From Prasinococcaceae sp. CCMP 1430 (Eukaryota > Prasinodermophyta > Palmophyllophyceae > Prasinococcales > Prasinococcaceae): 44,202 nt of DNA. The notes under the pieces are model-generated. The model was not told the origin of the DNA. It ran no database searches and saw nothing but the letters and a program-made list of their open reading frames with translations. Positions 18,518-29,765 of the stretch are shown here, one piece after another; positions within the stretch are counted from its first letter, which is position 1, and each line of letters begins with the position of its first letter. Made by a program: the position numbers and the translations under genes. The stretch is taken from assembly GCA_013416795.1 (NCBI GenBank), contig RQSC01000016.1:188232-232433 (forward strand), in the 5' to 3' direction.

Positions 18518-21500
18518 CTACAAATCCGAGGTGAGCGCGCCGTCCCTGCACAGGCTCATCAGCGCACCCTCGAGCACATACTCGGCGAACTCCTGGAACT
18601 CGGGCATCGCCATCACCGCGGCGTCCGCCGCGGCGTTGGCCTCGGCTTGCCGTTTCGCGAGCACCTCGGCGCTCTCAGCGTCTTCAGGTACGCCGCCGGG
18701 CCTCTCCCAAGAGGTGATGGACTCGTACGCGGGCACGGTGTGATGCGGTGGGTCAGCGAGGGCTTCGCGAACGGCGTCGCTCACCAGCACGCCGCCGACC
18801 ATCCGCTTAAGCATGGCGGCCACGAATACACTCTCATCCGCGGTGGTTTCGGCGTCACGACCAAGTGCTGCTGCCAGCGGCGTCAAACGACTCGCGGCCT
18901 GTGGCTGCAGTTGCGGGGTCATGGCCGCGCCCATCAGCGAGCGAAAGTGGCTGGCCGAGAGCACCGAGGCCTCGATCCCGAGCAGCAGCACGAGCGGCTC
19001 AGCGCCTGCGTGGCCCATAGTGCTCATGGGTTCATCGGCGAAGAACGACATGCCCTCCGAGTCGGCAGTGGGCGGGACACCACCCGATTGCGCTCGAGTG
19101 GCCATCGACGTGGCAGTGCGCATGCGCAGCGAGGGGTATCGCCGCACCATCGACTCGGTGCCGCACTCAACGACCGACAGTCGCGGGCCAAGCACGCGCG
19201 GCGGGCGTTGGTACGGCGCATCGATGGCCAGAACTTCCTCGCATTCGCCGTCGGTGACGTCTCCGTCGCTACTGAAAGCGTCCGACGTGTGCTCGCCACC
19301 GTCGTGTCCGCCGTCGATGCCCATCGCGCTCGCGTCGCTTGTCCGTCTGGAGGTGCGCCCCACCGAGCCATTGTCATTGCGTTGAAGCTCGCCCACGTGC
19401 GTGAACACGCACGCCGCCTGCACCTCAAATACCTCGGGCATCGATGCGCTGAGCGTCACCTCGCACGTGGAAGAAGCGCCCCCCGCCAGCGTGCCCTGCA
19501 TGGGCGACACACGTATGTCCGCCGCCAGGCGACGTGCGCTCGTGAGGTCCCACTGGAAGGCTAGAGGCGCCGAGCTCGTGTTGGTGACTTTCACCACACG
19601 GTAAGAGCGACCATGCGCGCACACAGGCCCAAATGCCGCCACGGTCGTGCTGAGGCGTGCGCGTTGACCCTCGACTTCGAGTGTCTGCATGGGTGTAAAG
19701 CATTGCCACTCGGACTTGGGTAAAGGCGCCGCGCAGCCCGCTGGCGGGGCCGATGGCTCAGTACCAGGGTGGCCGTGCGCGTCCCGCTCTGGGATGTACC
19801 CCTCTGCCACCAGGCTGAGCGTGGCCTCATAGTCATCAGATGCGTCGCCGTCGTCACCACCATCGCCCTCGCTGACCGTGGCGACGGACACGGGGAGGGT
19901 GACCTCGTATCGATGCGCCTCGAGGGGTTGGAAGCGCACCTTGACGTGGTCGGTTGCGCCAGGCTCGAGCACACCCTTTGCTCCCTCGAGCAGCTCGAGC
20001 ACGCGGAACCCATGGTTCTCCGCTTGCAGCGCGTCGAGCGCGGCCGTGTCGATCGAGTAAGCAAGCGGTGCCGAGCCCACGTTGCGCAGGGGCAGCAGTT
20101 GCGCGGGAGGCTCGTCCTCGCCCAGCGGGACGGGCAGCAGTGGCGTATCGGGCGAAGGTGTGAGCAGACGTGACGTGTCCAGCGGCAGCGTGCGGCCCAC
20201 CGTGTTGAGACGTACGCGCTTGCCCCGTTGAAAGCAGAGCAGCATGGGTATCTCATGAACGCCAGCAATGGAGTGACGATACGTGAAGTCAACTGTGACG
20301 GTTGCACCAGGTGCGAGGCTACCACGGCGGGGCGACACTTCAATGATGCCGTTCTCGATGATGAAGTCCTGCCTGCGGTCGTCCTCGGTCTCCGCCTCAC
20401 CCACGTCCACCCAATTCTCATTTTCCTGTTCGCGGTCGCCTCGAAGGTGCAGCGACCAGTTGGCCACGAGCCCCGCCGAGCGGTTGGTAAAAGCCACGCG
20501 CACCACAGTGGGCTCATCGCCCTCTGTGCCCCATCCGAGGTCGAAGGGCAGAGACAGGCCCGCCCCGTCCAGAGCTGACATTGCCATGTCCGCGCTGACG
20601 GTGAACGAATGCTTGTTGAGCGACACCTCGGCTTCAGACAGGTCGCAGCTGAGTTCGGCATTGACGCGGTTGACGGCCAGCTGGCGCCACAGGTCGGCTG
20701 CGGCCACACCGCGGCAGAAAACTTCGGTGACGTGCGCAGTTGGGTACGCGGCATTGCCCTGTAGTGTGACGGCAGGCGGTAGCTCGGCACCCTCGCCCTC
20801 GGCTGCGTCGATCGCCGACGCCGAGGTGCGTTCAGTGGATGAGATACACCGGAGCGAGTACTTGACGCGCTTGCGCTCGGCACACTTGACGCTCACGACG
20901 ACGCTCTTGAACGCGCGCGCGGGGAGCGCGCCTGCGGGTGCGTCAAAGGTCACGTCTGCCGCCTCGCCGCCCTTCTCCTCGTCCACTGCCACCAAGCGGT
21001 ACTGCATGTTGCCATCGCTCTGGTTGAGCAGCGTGATCGGCGCCTGGTATTGCTGGCCCACGAAGAGCGCACCGAGGTCGACACTCGATGGTTCGACTGT
21101 GATCGCACCAACGGTGGCCTTGCCGTGCACGCTCACCGACAGCGAGTCAGAAACCACGCTCGCGCCCACAGCCGCCACCTCGCAGGTGATTTTGCCTGAA
21201 AGTGGCTTGTGCCTGCGAGGCGAATAGGTGATGCGCACGGGGTGGCGCTCATTTCCCCTCATGGTGCCGCTCGAGGGCTCCACGCTGACGGACTCAGCGA
21301 GCCTCGGCGGCACCGTCCACGCAAACTCGACGGGCGTGCGGCTCTTGTTGTGCAGTGTGACTTCTCGGCGTGACACCGCGCCCACGCACGTCGGCTTGAA
21401 CGACAGCGAGTTGGCGATGATGCCCTCGATGTCGAGCGTGGGCTTGTGTGCAGCGCCGTGCAGCGGCAGATTGATCGCTGAGCTATTGTTCAGCACAACG

Positions 21501-23959
21501 GCGGCGCGCTCGGAGATGTGGCACGGCGCACCCGCCTTGAAGCGCAGCGCGATGAGTTGGAACCCGCGCGCGGGGATGACGCCCTTGCGCGGGCGGGCCG
21601 TGAACGCTCGCCCGAGCGCTGCGTCTTGCACCTCGTAGCGCACAGGCGTGTCACCGGCATTGTTTAGCTGTACTACCTGATGGGCAGCCTTTCCCACCTC
21701 GGAGGGCGTGAAATGCACACGCGTGGGGACGAAGGCTGCTTTGGGTGTGAACGCTTCACCCGCGCCCGCCGTGAAGGTATGCCCGGTGCAGTGCACAGCT
21801 GCGTGCCATGGCGGCACGAACGCGCCCTCGGCCACCAGTCGGAAGTTGCGCATGGTCTTGACATACGCCGTGCACTCGAGCGTCTGCGCGTAGTAGCAGC
21901 CGCTCGATCGCGGGCGAAAGGCTACACGGAAGGTTGCGCTGCCACCGGAACTCACGTCGGCTTCCTCGGGGTGGACCACGAAGGCGCGCTGCGACTCGGG
22001 CAGCTCATGGGTCTTGCTTGTGCTGGCTGCGGTGCCGCCGTCGACGCGCGTCCACTGAACGGTGATCTTGGCGCCGGTGGTGTTGGTTACACGCAGCTCG
22101 CGGTGGTCGCCCGCTCCCATCGGGTCCGCACCACCGAACTCGAGGTCCGATACGTCGAGGCGTACGGGCGCGTCGTCCTCGGTGCCGGCGGCGAAGTACT
22201 CAGCCCATGAGGGCTCCTCTGCGAGCTTGTTGATGGTGCCCGTCGCTGCGGCGTGCGCGGCCACGTCACCGGCATTGAAGGGCGGCGGGCGCACCGCGTC
22301 GCTGAAGCACGTGCCCATAAGTGCGACTTTCAGCACCTCTCCGCTATCGCGCACCAGGGCGTGGTGCGTCTGCATGAAGTTTGCCGGCGAGTCCGGCGCG
22401 AAGGTGACGGTCACGTGCGCCGATCCGCCTGGTGGCAACACGCCGCTGCCGGGCGAGGAAAATTGTCCCTTGCCAAACCCCGTGCTTTTGCTCAGGCGGA
22501 AGACGCCCTGCCCAGGCAGCGCCAACTGGAAGGTTGCTGGCGAGTCCCTGTTATTGTTGTGTACGTGGAGCACCTTTGACGCGTGGTCGCCTGCGCGCAC
22601 ATCGCCAAAGTCCAGCACCGACGGCGTGAGCGACATCGAGGGCCCAACAGCCGTGCCCGAAACTGAGAGCGCAGATGTCGTGCATGCCCCCGCTGTGCGC
22701 AGCATGAACTGCTCGCACGAGTACGTGCCAGCGCTCTTAGGGGCGTAGCTTACGCGCAGCGGCGCGCACTCGCCGGGAAGCAGCGTACCCGTCGCTGGTG
22801 AAAGCGAGAAGAAGCAATCGCTGGCGGGCGCGCTGCTTGCGCCGCCGGCGTCGCCGTCCCGGCGCACTGCCGAGTAGCTCGCCGGGACTAAGCCCACGTT
22901 TGTGAGGCGCACCTCGCGCTCAGCAACCTGGCCGACGAGCACCTCGCCGAAGTCGGCCTCGGCGCCGGCGAGCGACAAGTAGGGGTACTTGCCAATGCCC
23001 TTGATGTGCATTGAGCAACTCACGTTCGGCAAGCCCACGACGACGCATGTCGCAGTGGCCACGTGCACCGACGCATCCGACGGCATGAAGGTGGCCGTAA
23101 GTGCGGCTGTTTCGCCCGGTGCGAGCGATCCACGAGTGGGCTCAACAGTGAACGGCGCGTCGACTTCCCACTCGTATTCGATCGCCACCTCGCCAGCGTT
23201 GCTGAGAGTGAGTGGGCGCTCGGCGAGCTCGCGACATGCGCAGAAGCCGAAGTCCACCGCATCCGGCGCCGCGAGCGCTGCCTGCGGTAGCGCAGCGCGC
23301 ACTGGGATCGTGAATGAAGCCCAACCCGCACCTTCCGTTGCGAGGGCAGCCACGCTGAATTCTATGCTATCTTCGTATCGCTCTTTGCGGATGGGACAGA
23401 ACGAGACAGCCACGCTGCAGCTCATGCCGGGGCTCAATCTGCGTAGTGCGGCGACACGTGCGGCAGGTCAGCGCACACGTGGGAGCGAGCGGGCGACGGG
23501 CGACGACGTGGCAGCGCGCGGGCCAACGCACGCAGGCGCCTGCGCGCGGACGGGCCATTGCAGGTGCACGTGCGCGCGCGCGCATTCGCACCTGATGGTT
23601 TCTGGGAACTCCATGCTGAAATACTTGGTTGCCGGCAGCTTGTAGCGCAGCCTGACGCTCTTCGTGCTAAGGTTCTTGACGAGTAGCGTCTTGTGATACT
23701 CGCCGCCGGGCGACCAGTTGCGCCACTCAAGCGAGTCGGCGCAGTCGATCCCGAAGAGTGCCGTGCGGTCCTCGCGCGAGAGCGGCGCGGGCAGTGCTTG
23801 CGCTCGGACCGTCGGTGCCGCTTTCGTGACACTGCGGGCCGGCGGCGCGGCGCCTGCGGCGGTGTGCGGAGAGGCGACCATCACCGCTGGAGGCATTGCG
23901 GGGCTCTGTTTCTCGTTCTGCTCGATCACGCGCGACTGCGCCGTGCTCTCCCTCTCTAC
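18518..23959 (-). CDS. CFAP65: Cilia- and flagella-associated protein 65 (CFAP65/CCDC108), 5' exon missing
   Basis: A large axonemal protein made of repeated immunoglobulin-like ASH/MSP beta-domains, tied to the central apparatus in Chlamydomonas and to sperm flagella in mammals. Exon 23959-23592 has the CFAP65 hallmark EWRNWSPGGEYHKTLLVKN. Exon 23438-18518 continues directly as RLSPGMSCSVAVSF. The intron 23591-23439 has donor ATCAG|GTGCGA, CTGAC at 23471-23467 and acceptor CTACGCAG, which rejoins FPETI-R-LSPG exactly. The encoded part is about 1,760 residues, against about 1,900 in human. The first listed exon starts at a predicted acceptor (AACACAG at 23960) preceded by CTGAC, so an upstream exon is expected, possibly beyond the N at 24067. 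A Met at 23896 is the alternative start. The gene indicates a flagellated organism. Confidence 0.87.
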
Positions 23960-24066
23960 CTGTGTTCCGCGCCGGCCGTGCACGCGATGCAGACAGCTGC
24001 AAGCTCGCGGCGTCAGGCGCCAGCGCGCACGTGCGCGCGCGCGCGCGCGCGCGCGCGCCCGCTCCC

Positions 24067-24067
24067 N
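24067..24067. other. Assembly gap or join (single N) upstream of CFAP65
   Basis: A lone N sits at the end of a GC-dinucleotide run (24032-24058), about 100 bp upstream of the first CFAP65 exon I can recognise. The missing CFAP65 5' exon may be in the gap. Confidence 0.6.
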
Positions 24068-24820
24068 GCCCCGCCGGCGCGCCAGCGCCCCCGCCGCACC
24101 CCGCCAGAGGCTCACCCCGCGGCGGTGCCCAGCAGCAGCAGAGGCAGCCGGCCGGCGGCCCCTCCGTCGGCCGGTCGGTCGGTCCGTCGCGTCGGGCGTG
24201 CGTCCGCCCGGGGAACGCAGCGCGCGCGGCCGGATCGGGAAACGCGGCCCTGCCCGGCGCCTCCGCCCACCTCCCCATCAAACATTCGGTTCGATGGCCG
24301 CTGCGAGACGCCTCGCGCCGACGCCACGATCCTCGATTCTGGATCGATCGCGGCATCCGCGCCGGCGACGCGCGGGCGGAGCCGCGCGCGCGCGGGGCGG
24401 CGCAACCCTAAAAAAAATAAAAAAAAAAAAAAAAAAAAAACGGCTGCCGTGAGCGCAGCGGGAGCTGAAGGTTACGGGTGGGTCGCGGCAGGGGGGCGGG
24501 GTGAGGGGGGAGAGGGGACGGGGGAGGCTTGCAGGCGCCACAGCGCGCGCGCGCGCGCGCGTGCGTCGGGGTGGGGGTTGGGGTCGAGTGGAAGGCGGAG
24601 GAGGTGGGAGTGCGGCTGACGCGCCTCGTGCGCTGGCGGGCGCGGCGCGGCGCGGCGCGGGGGTGGCGCCCGGTGCAGGCGTGGGCGACCGTGTGTTGGG
24701 GCGGTGCGCGCGCGCGCGTGCCCGTGTGTGTGTGTGCGCTCTGATTCGTGCGGGGGGAGGGAGGCGGGGAATCAGTGAGGTGACGGAGCTTATCAGACAC
24801 CCTGGGGACACGCCGCGCCG
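24068..24820. other. Intergenic region between CFAP65 and the Kv channel
   Basis: No supportable gene. It holds an AACCCTAAAA telomere-like motif (24405-24413), an A22 run (24419-24440), a GC run (24543-24563) and GT-rich DNA (24713-24740). Both divergent promoters should be here. Confidence 0.5.
24419..24440. repeat. A22 homopolymer beside a telomere-like motif
   Basis: A run of 22 A residues directly follows CCCTAAAAAAAT. No coding sequence adjoins it, and no target-site duplication is evident, so a retroposed poly(A) tail is not demonstrated. Confidence 0.8.
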
Positions 24821-26983
24821 GTGCAGTGCGCCGCAGCGTACCGTGACTGCCGTGCTGCGCGACGGGAGCTCTGGCCCGACAGTCTCCGTCGCTGCTGTAA
24901 GCTTGCATCGAGCGGGCAGCGCGTGGATATCGCTGAGATGGAGAGCATGGCAAGGGAGGTGCGTCGACGCGCCTCCGCCGCCCTGCGATGCGGGCGGTGT
25001 GCCATGCGGTGTGGCGAAGAGCGCTGACGCCTCGCGAAAACTCACGCCTGGGTGCTCGCGTGCTGTGTGCTCGCATGTGTGTGCGTTCTCGCATCGCAGG
25101 ACATGACGCAAGACGACTTACAAAAGGCCCTCGACAGCCTCGACGATGCCACGAGGCTAAAATTAGACGTAGATGGCGATGGCGAAATCAACGTGGTCGA
25201 GTATGAGGCGTTCCTGCGTCGCGCGGAGGCGGAGCGCTTTGAGATCGCAGAGCTGACGCAGCTGTTGTCGCCCGAGGAGCTCGCGCTGGTGGATGTCGAT
25301 GGCGACGGCGAAGTCTCGATTGAGGAATACCGCGCGTACCTCGCTGCCCGCGGCACCTTCTTCATATATATGCGCCAGTCGGCATCCGGACGCTGCCGAC
25401 GAGTGTTGTGGAACGGCACGTCGCGCGCAGAGCTCCTAGCCCTGTACCTAGACAACTTCTACCCGACCTTTGAGCGGCAGGCGCAGATGGGCAGCTTGTC
25501 GTCGCCAGGCCGAAGGTCGTTTAGGACGAGGCAGGTGGTGGACATAGATGCAGATGTCCGGCGACCGGCCGATGTGCGTTTCGTGCTTCAACACTCGCGA
25601 TTTGGCGTCTGCTTCACCAACTTTAATCTCAACGACATCAAAGAGGGCTGCATGCTTTGCGCCCAAGAGATCTTCGCCGACGCGTCGCCGGGTACGATCA
25701 GTGCGCAGACGTCGCGCAACGAGAATGAAGGGGAGGCCTCGGGTGACGGCACCACGCTCTCCCTGCGCGAGCGCGTCTGGATGACGCTGGACGATCCGCT
25801 GTTCTCGCCCACCGCTACGGCCATCTTCGTGTCGATGATGGTCCTCATCGTGCTCTCGACGGTCACTTTCTGCATCGATACCATGCCGCGCATATACGAT
25901 CACAGCGGGTCGTTCTCTCACCCGCTGGTGATCATCGAGGCTGTCTGCATTGCGATATTCACCGCCGAGCTCGCCGCACGGTTCTGGGCGTGCCCGGACC
26001 GCCGGAGCTTTTCCCGGGACACCATGAATCTCATAGATCTTGTGGCGGTCGTACCGTTCTACATCGAGCTCATAGCCACAGGCGTGGAGGTGCCGGGGCT
26101 GGCCGTGCTGCGTGTCTTTCGCCTCGTGCGGGTGTTCCGCCTTTTCAAGATGAATCGTGGGCCCGTGCAAGTGTTTGCGTCGACGATGGAACGCTCGGCT
26201 AGGCCGCTGTACATGCTGCTGTTTTTCGTGCTCATCGCGCTGGTCGTCTTTTCCAGTTTGCTCTATTTTGTGGAGACGCCGGTGTACGATGACGGCCTGC
26301 GCTCGCACGTGCGACACGTCGGCTGGGAGTGCGATTTCACGTTCGCGTACGAACCGCCGCTGCGCTACTCAGTGCTCGATGCCACGCAGCGTGAGCGCAA
26401 CTCGGGGCTCGACGACCCATGCGTGCTCCTCCCGCTCGAACAGCAGGATGTTGATGCGTTGGCCGCCGATGCGGATGCTGCGGACCCGCTGCTCCCACAC
26501 GCGTACTACCGCTGCCCTTCGACGTACAGCAATGGAAACAATTGCGCCAAGGTGTGGGAGGAAACGCCGTTCGAATCCATCCCGGCCACCATGTGGTTCT
26601 CGCTCGAGACCATGACGAGTCTTGGCTACGGTGACTTCGTGCCAGTGTCGGCGCTGGGCAAATCGCTGTGCATGTTCATCATGGCCAGCGGCCTGCTTGT
26701 GCTCTCCCTCCCAATCAGCGTGGTGGGCAACAACTTCACAACAGTGTACCAGTACATGCAGATGCAGGAGCGCAGGGAGAAGCTGGCCGAGCAGAATCGT
26801 TTGGCGCGCGAGGAGGAGGCTGCTCTTGCGACCAAACAGCGCAGCGCCAGGCGCCAAAGTCTGCTTGGTTCGGTCGGGAAGGCGCTCCTCAGCGAGCGGC
26901 CCGTGAAGAGGGCGGTCGGCTCGGCGGCACACACTGAATACAACAGGAAAGCCAGGTCGCCCAAAGCTGCGGGGGGCGAATGA
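24821..26983 (+). CDS. Voltage-gated potassium channel with N-terminal EF-hands
   Basis: A six-helix voltage-gated K+ channel. Proposed exons are 24821-24958 and 25100-26983 (donor GAG|GTGCGT, CTGAC at 25024, acceptor ATCGCAG), giving about 673 residues. The cytosolic N-terminus carries two canonical EF-hand loops, DVDGDGEINVVE (69-80) and DVDGDGEVSIEE (111-122), so Ca2+ control is likely. S1 starts near residue 283. S4 (about 380-400) has Arg/Lys at every third position (LRVFRLVRVFRLFKMNR). The pore filter is SLGYGD (GYGD 555-558) where most Kv channels have TVGYGD, and S6 has LPISVV instead of a PVP bend. About 100 residues with four Cys lie between S5 and the pore helix (nt 26262-26577). 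The exon 1 start is the weakest point. Divergent from CFAP65. Confidence 0.88.
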
Positions 26984-27254
26984 CACGAATGCATCAGAAT
27001 CCCCACGATGTAGTAATACAGCAGGCGTGATGGCGGCGTCCAAGCACCCCACCAACCGCCTCGTCGCCGACGACTTGCCCCTCGCCGCGCGCGCCCTTCG
27101 CAGCCCGCAGGCGTAGCTTCCCCACGCCCTCGAGCACCCCCGAGCCCATCGCCTCCGCGCTCCCGCGAACACGGCGAAGTCGGTAGCGGAGAGCCTCGAG
27201 AGAGCGCAGGGCGTGCGTTGCGTCCAACCCTGATCAAAGCTCACGCGAGGATGT

Positions 27255-28910
27255 GTGGGGTCGCACACACACACAACACTTTGGCCGACCCGGATGACGT
27301 CTACCGCGCTCGCGGCGGCACTGGGGGCGCGCGTGGCGCCCCCTTCCCCCCACCCCGCACTGCCCTCGTGGCGGCAGCCGCGGTCGTGGCGGCGGCGGCC
27401 ATGTCCGCGGCGCCCAGCGCTGGGCCCCACGTCAGCGGGCGCGTGGCGAAGCGCCGATGGCGCCGATGGCGGGGGGGGCGGCGGCGGCAGTGAGGGCGGC
27501 GGGCGAGGGCGCGGCCGCGGCCGCGGCCGCGATGACAGGGCTCAAGGTGGACGAGGTGGAGGTGGAAGGGGCCAGGTGAACCAGCGAGGCCAGTCGCGCG
27601 AGCATGCTCAAGCGCGTCAGCAGCACGCGCCTGAAACACATGACGACGCGCCCGCCGGAGCGCGCAAGCCACCGCGCGCTCCGCGCGGCCCGCCGCCAGT
27701 GAAGCTCGTGCTGCGCGGTGTGCCGTCGACTGCGACCCCCACTGCGCTACGCGAGGAACTCGAGAAGCTCGCCGATGCGCCGCTCGTGTGGCTCAGAGCC
27801 TATGGTTGTGCGCGCGACGCCGCGGTAGACGCTGCCGCCGATGACGACAACGGCGATGGCGATGACCGTGACGGCCATGAGAGCGAGGACCAGGCGATGG
27901 GTGTGGGTGAGGGAGAGGAGGATGGAGAAGGCAGAGATGAAAGCGACGTGGGCACGCACGTGCCAGAAACACCAGCAGCGCCTGTGACGTACACCGGCCG
28001 TGTGTACATTGGTGTCCGCGCTGCAGCGGACGCGGTCGCGCTCGCAGACGCCGTGGCAGCGTGCGGCCTTGCTGGCACTGGCGGCGGGCGGGTGACCGCC
28101 GAGTGGGCTCCGTACCAATTCGTTCCACCACCGATGAAGCGGGACAGACACGAGGGACGCATCGAGCAGGATGCCGAATACTTGCAATTCGTGGCCAAAC
28201 TCAAGGAGGACCACGCCCGCACCGAGGCCAGCGGCAGTGGCGCGACAAACGTTGGTGCCGCTGGTGTGCCCCTGGCTGGTGGCGATCATGATGCCGCCAC
28301 CGGCGAGGTCGTCACGTCGCTCATGCACTTCCTTCGGACCAAACAGGCGCGCGCGAGCAGGCGGGGAGAGAAGGCATCGAAGGCAGCAGCCAGAAAGGGA
28401 GCGAGGAGTGCGCACCAGCACCAGCAGCAACGCGTGGGAAAGGACAAGCAGCACGGGAAGGGATCGACTAAGGGCAAAGTCGCACAGAAGCAGCAGGCCG
28501 CGTCGAGCCCGCGGCAGCAGCATCAACTCCATCCGCAGCCCCAGCAGCCCGGGCGACGCAGGGATGGAGACGGAGGCGCGCAAAAGCAGTCCGCTGCCGC
28601 CCCGGTGGTCATGGTGAAACGCAAGTCCTCGCAGCCGCCCAGGCCGCCTTCGAAGCTGCAGCAGCAACCCAAGGAGAGCGAGGCCAAGCCGCAGCAGGCG
28701 AAGCAGAACGGCGGCGGGCGTCCAGGATCGGCAAAGTCCCAGGGGAGCAAGCCGCCGCCGTCGCTGATGCGGTCCTCGCAGGACAAGGCGAAAGGCCAGG
28801 CGCCGCCGGTGGTCCTTCACCGCAGGCCCGAAGGCGCGGCACAGCCATCGTCTGCAAAGCAGCCGAACGCTGCGCCCACGTTGCTCAAGCGACGACCTAC
28901 CGCATCGTGA
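27255..28910 (+). CDS. UPF3: UPF3 (nonsense-mediated mRNA decay factor)
   Basis: UPF3 links exon junction complexes to UPF2 in nonsense-mediated decay. The Smg4/UPF3 RNP-like domain (residues about 148-310) shows KLVLRGVPSTATPTALREEL, YTGRVYIGVRAA, and the family signature AEWAPYQFVPPPMKRD, followed by EQDAEYLQFVAKLKED. A non-conserved acidic insertion (nt 27830-27960) splits the domain. The C-terminal half is Gln/Lys/Pro-rich, low complexity, and ends LLKRRPTAS. The start is uncertain. In-frame ATGs lie at 27255 and 27294, but the better-placed ATG at 27401 is in another frame and would need a one-base change in the nearby G8 run. No intron is needed. The final exon junction-binding motif cannot be identified with confidence. 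Confidence 0.8.
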   Translation: MGSHTHTTLWPTRMTSTALAAALGARVAPPSPHPALPSWRQPRSWRRRPCPRRPALGPTSAGAWRSADGADGGGGGGGSEGGGRGRGRGRGRDDRAQGGRGGGGRGQVNQRGQSREHAQARQQHAPETHDDAPAGARKPPRAPRGPPPVKLVLRGVPSTATPTALREELEKLADAPLVWLRAYGCARDAAVDAAADDDNGDGDDRDGHESEDQAMGVGEGEEDGEGRDESDVGTHVPETPAAPVTYTGRVYIGVRAAADAVALADAVAACGLAGTGGGRVTAEWAPYQFVPPPMKRDRHEGRIEQDAEYLQFVAKLKEDHARTEASGSGATNVGAAGVPLAGGDHDAATGEVVTSLMHFLRTKQARASRRGEKASKAAARKGARSAHQHQQQRVGKDKQHGKGSTKGKVAQKQQAASSPRQQHQLHPQPQQPGRRRDGDGGAQKQSAAAPVVMVKRKSSQPPRPPSKLQQQPKESEAKPQQAKQNGGGRPGSAKSQGSKPPPSLMRSSQDKAKGQAPPVVLHRRPEGAAQPSSAKQPNAAPTLLKRRPTAS

Positions 28911-29765
28911 CCGCTGCTGCGCACCTGTAAGGACTCCTCGTCGCCTCGCGGGTCTCGCTGCCGCCAGCCGCGGCGACGCCCGCGCCCGCGCCCGCGCCCG
29001 GCGGGTGCGCGCTGCAGTGTCTCCTCCTCGGTCGGCATCGCCACTCGCCACCCCCCGACCCCTCAGCGGCCGGGTTCGCCGCCTGCGCCGTGCCTCTCCG
29101 CGCGCGAACGGCGCACACCGCCCACCCACGACATGCGACGTTCGCATTTAGGACACACATGACTACGGGAGACTCTTTTCATTGCGCGCATCACCTGCGG
29201 TTTGACACGCCCGAAGCCGAGCGCCGCCCGCTCCCGGCGTCGCAATGTTGGGGTTATCAAATTAGGGTTCGATATACCGTACTTCGATGGCCGTTCGCGT
29301 GCGCGTCGGGGCGGTGCGTGTGGTAGGGTTGGGGGTGGGTTTGGGGTTGGGAGAGGACCCTTCGCCGTGGATGCCATGAGCACTTCCTTGCGGGTGCGGC
29401 TTCGCCCGCGCATTAGGGTTTAGGCCGCGAGCGCATGCCCGCACATGGCGCGCGGGCGGGGTTCGGCGGAGCGCGCCGCGCGAAATCGCGCGTTTCCGTG
29501 GCGGGGGAGGTTCCGGGAGATGGCGGGCGTCGCGGCAATCGGGGTTCGGAATGCGGCGCCGTGCGGTGTTTGGCGCGATATTGCGCCACGCGCGCGCGCG
29601 GCCGCGCGCGGTTGGCGTCGAGTATCTAATCCCCTTATCCGCCGCGGTGGTGGTGCGGGGGAGGACACCCCGGGGGGGGGGAGGGTGCGGCGGCACACGC
29701 CGCGCGACGCCGCGCCGCCCGCCTCGGCCCGTTTCCGCCCGCCTCGAGCCGCGCCCCCCCCCGCG
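28911..29765. other. Intergenic region with telomere-like, quadruplex-prone tract
   Basis: No supportable gene. It holds GCCCGC repeats (28975-29005), TTAGGGTT (29262-29269), a G-rich tract (29326-29351), ATTAGGGTTTAGG (29412-29424) and GC-rich low-complexity DNA up to the TLP18.3 gene. Confidence 0.5.
29326..29351 (+). repeat. G-quadruplex motif within degenerate telomere-like DNA
   Basis: The tract reads GGG-TT-GGGGG-T-GGG-TTT-GGGG-TT-GGG: five G runs with 1-3 base loops, a textbook quadruplex pattern. TTAGGGTT copies lie on both sides (29262, 29413). Confidence 0.8.

Noticed and set aside
18470-23645. Many + strand frames opposite CFAP65
   Set aside because: They are shadows of the continuous CFAP65 coding frame, which has clear family motifs and a clean splice junction.
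24400-24440. Retroposed gene tail (poly A after CCCTAAAA)
   Set aside because: No coding sequence or target-site duplication next to the A22 run.
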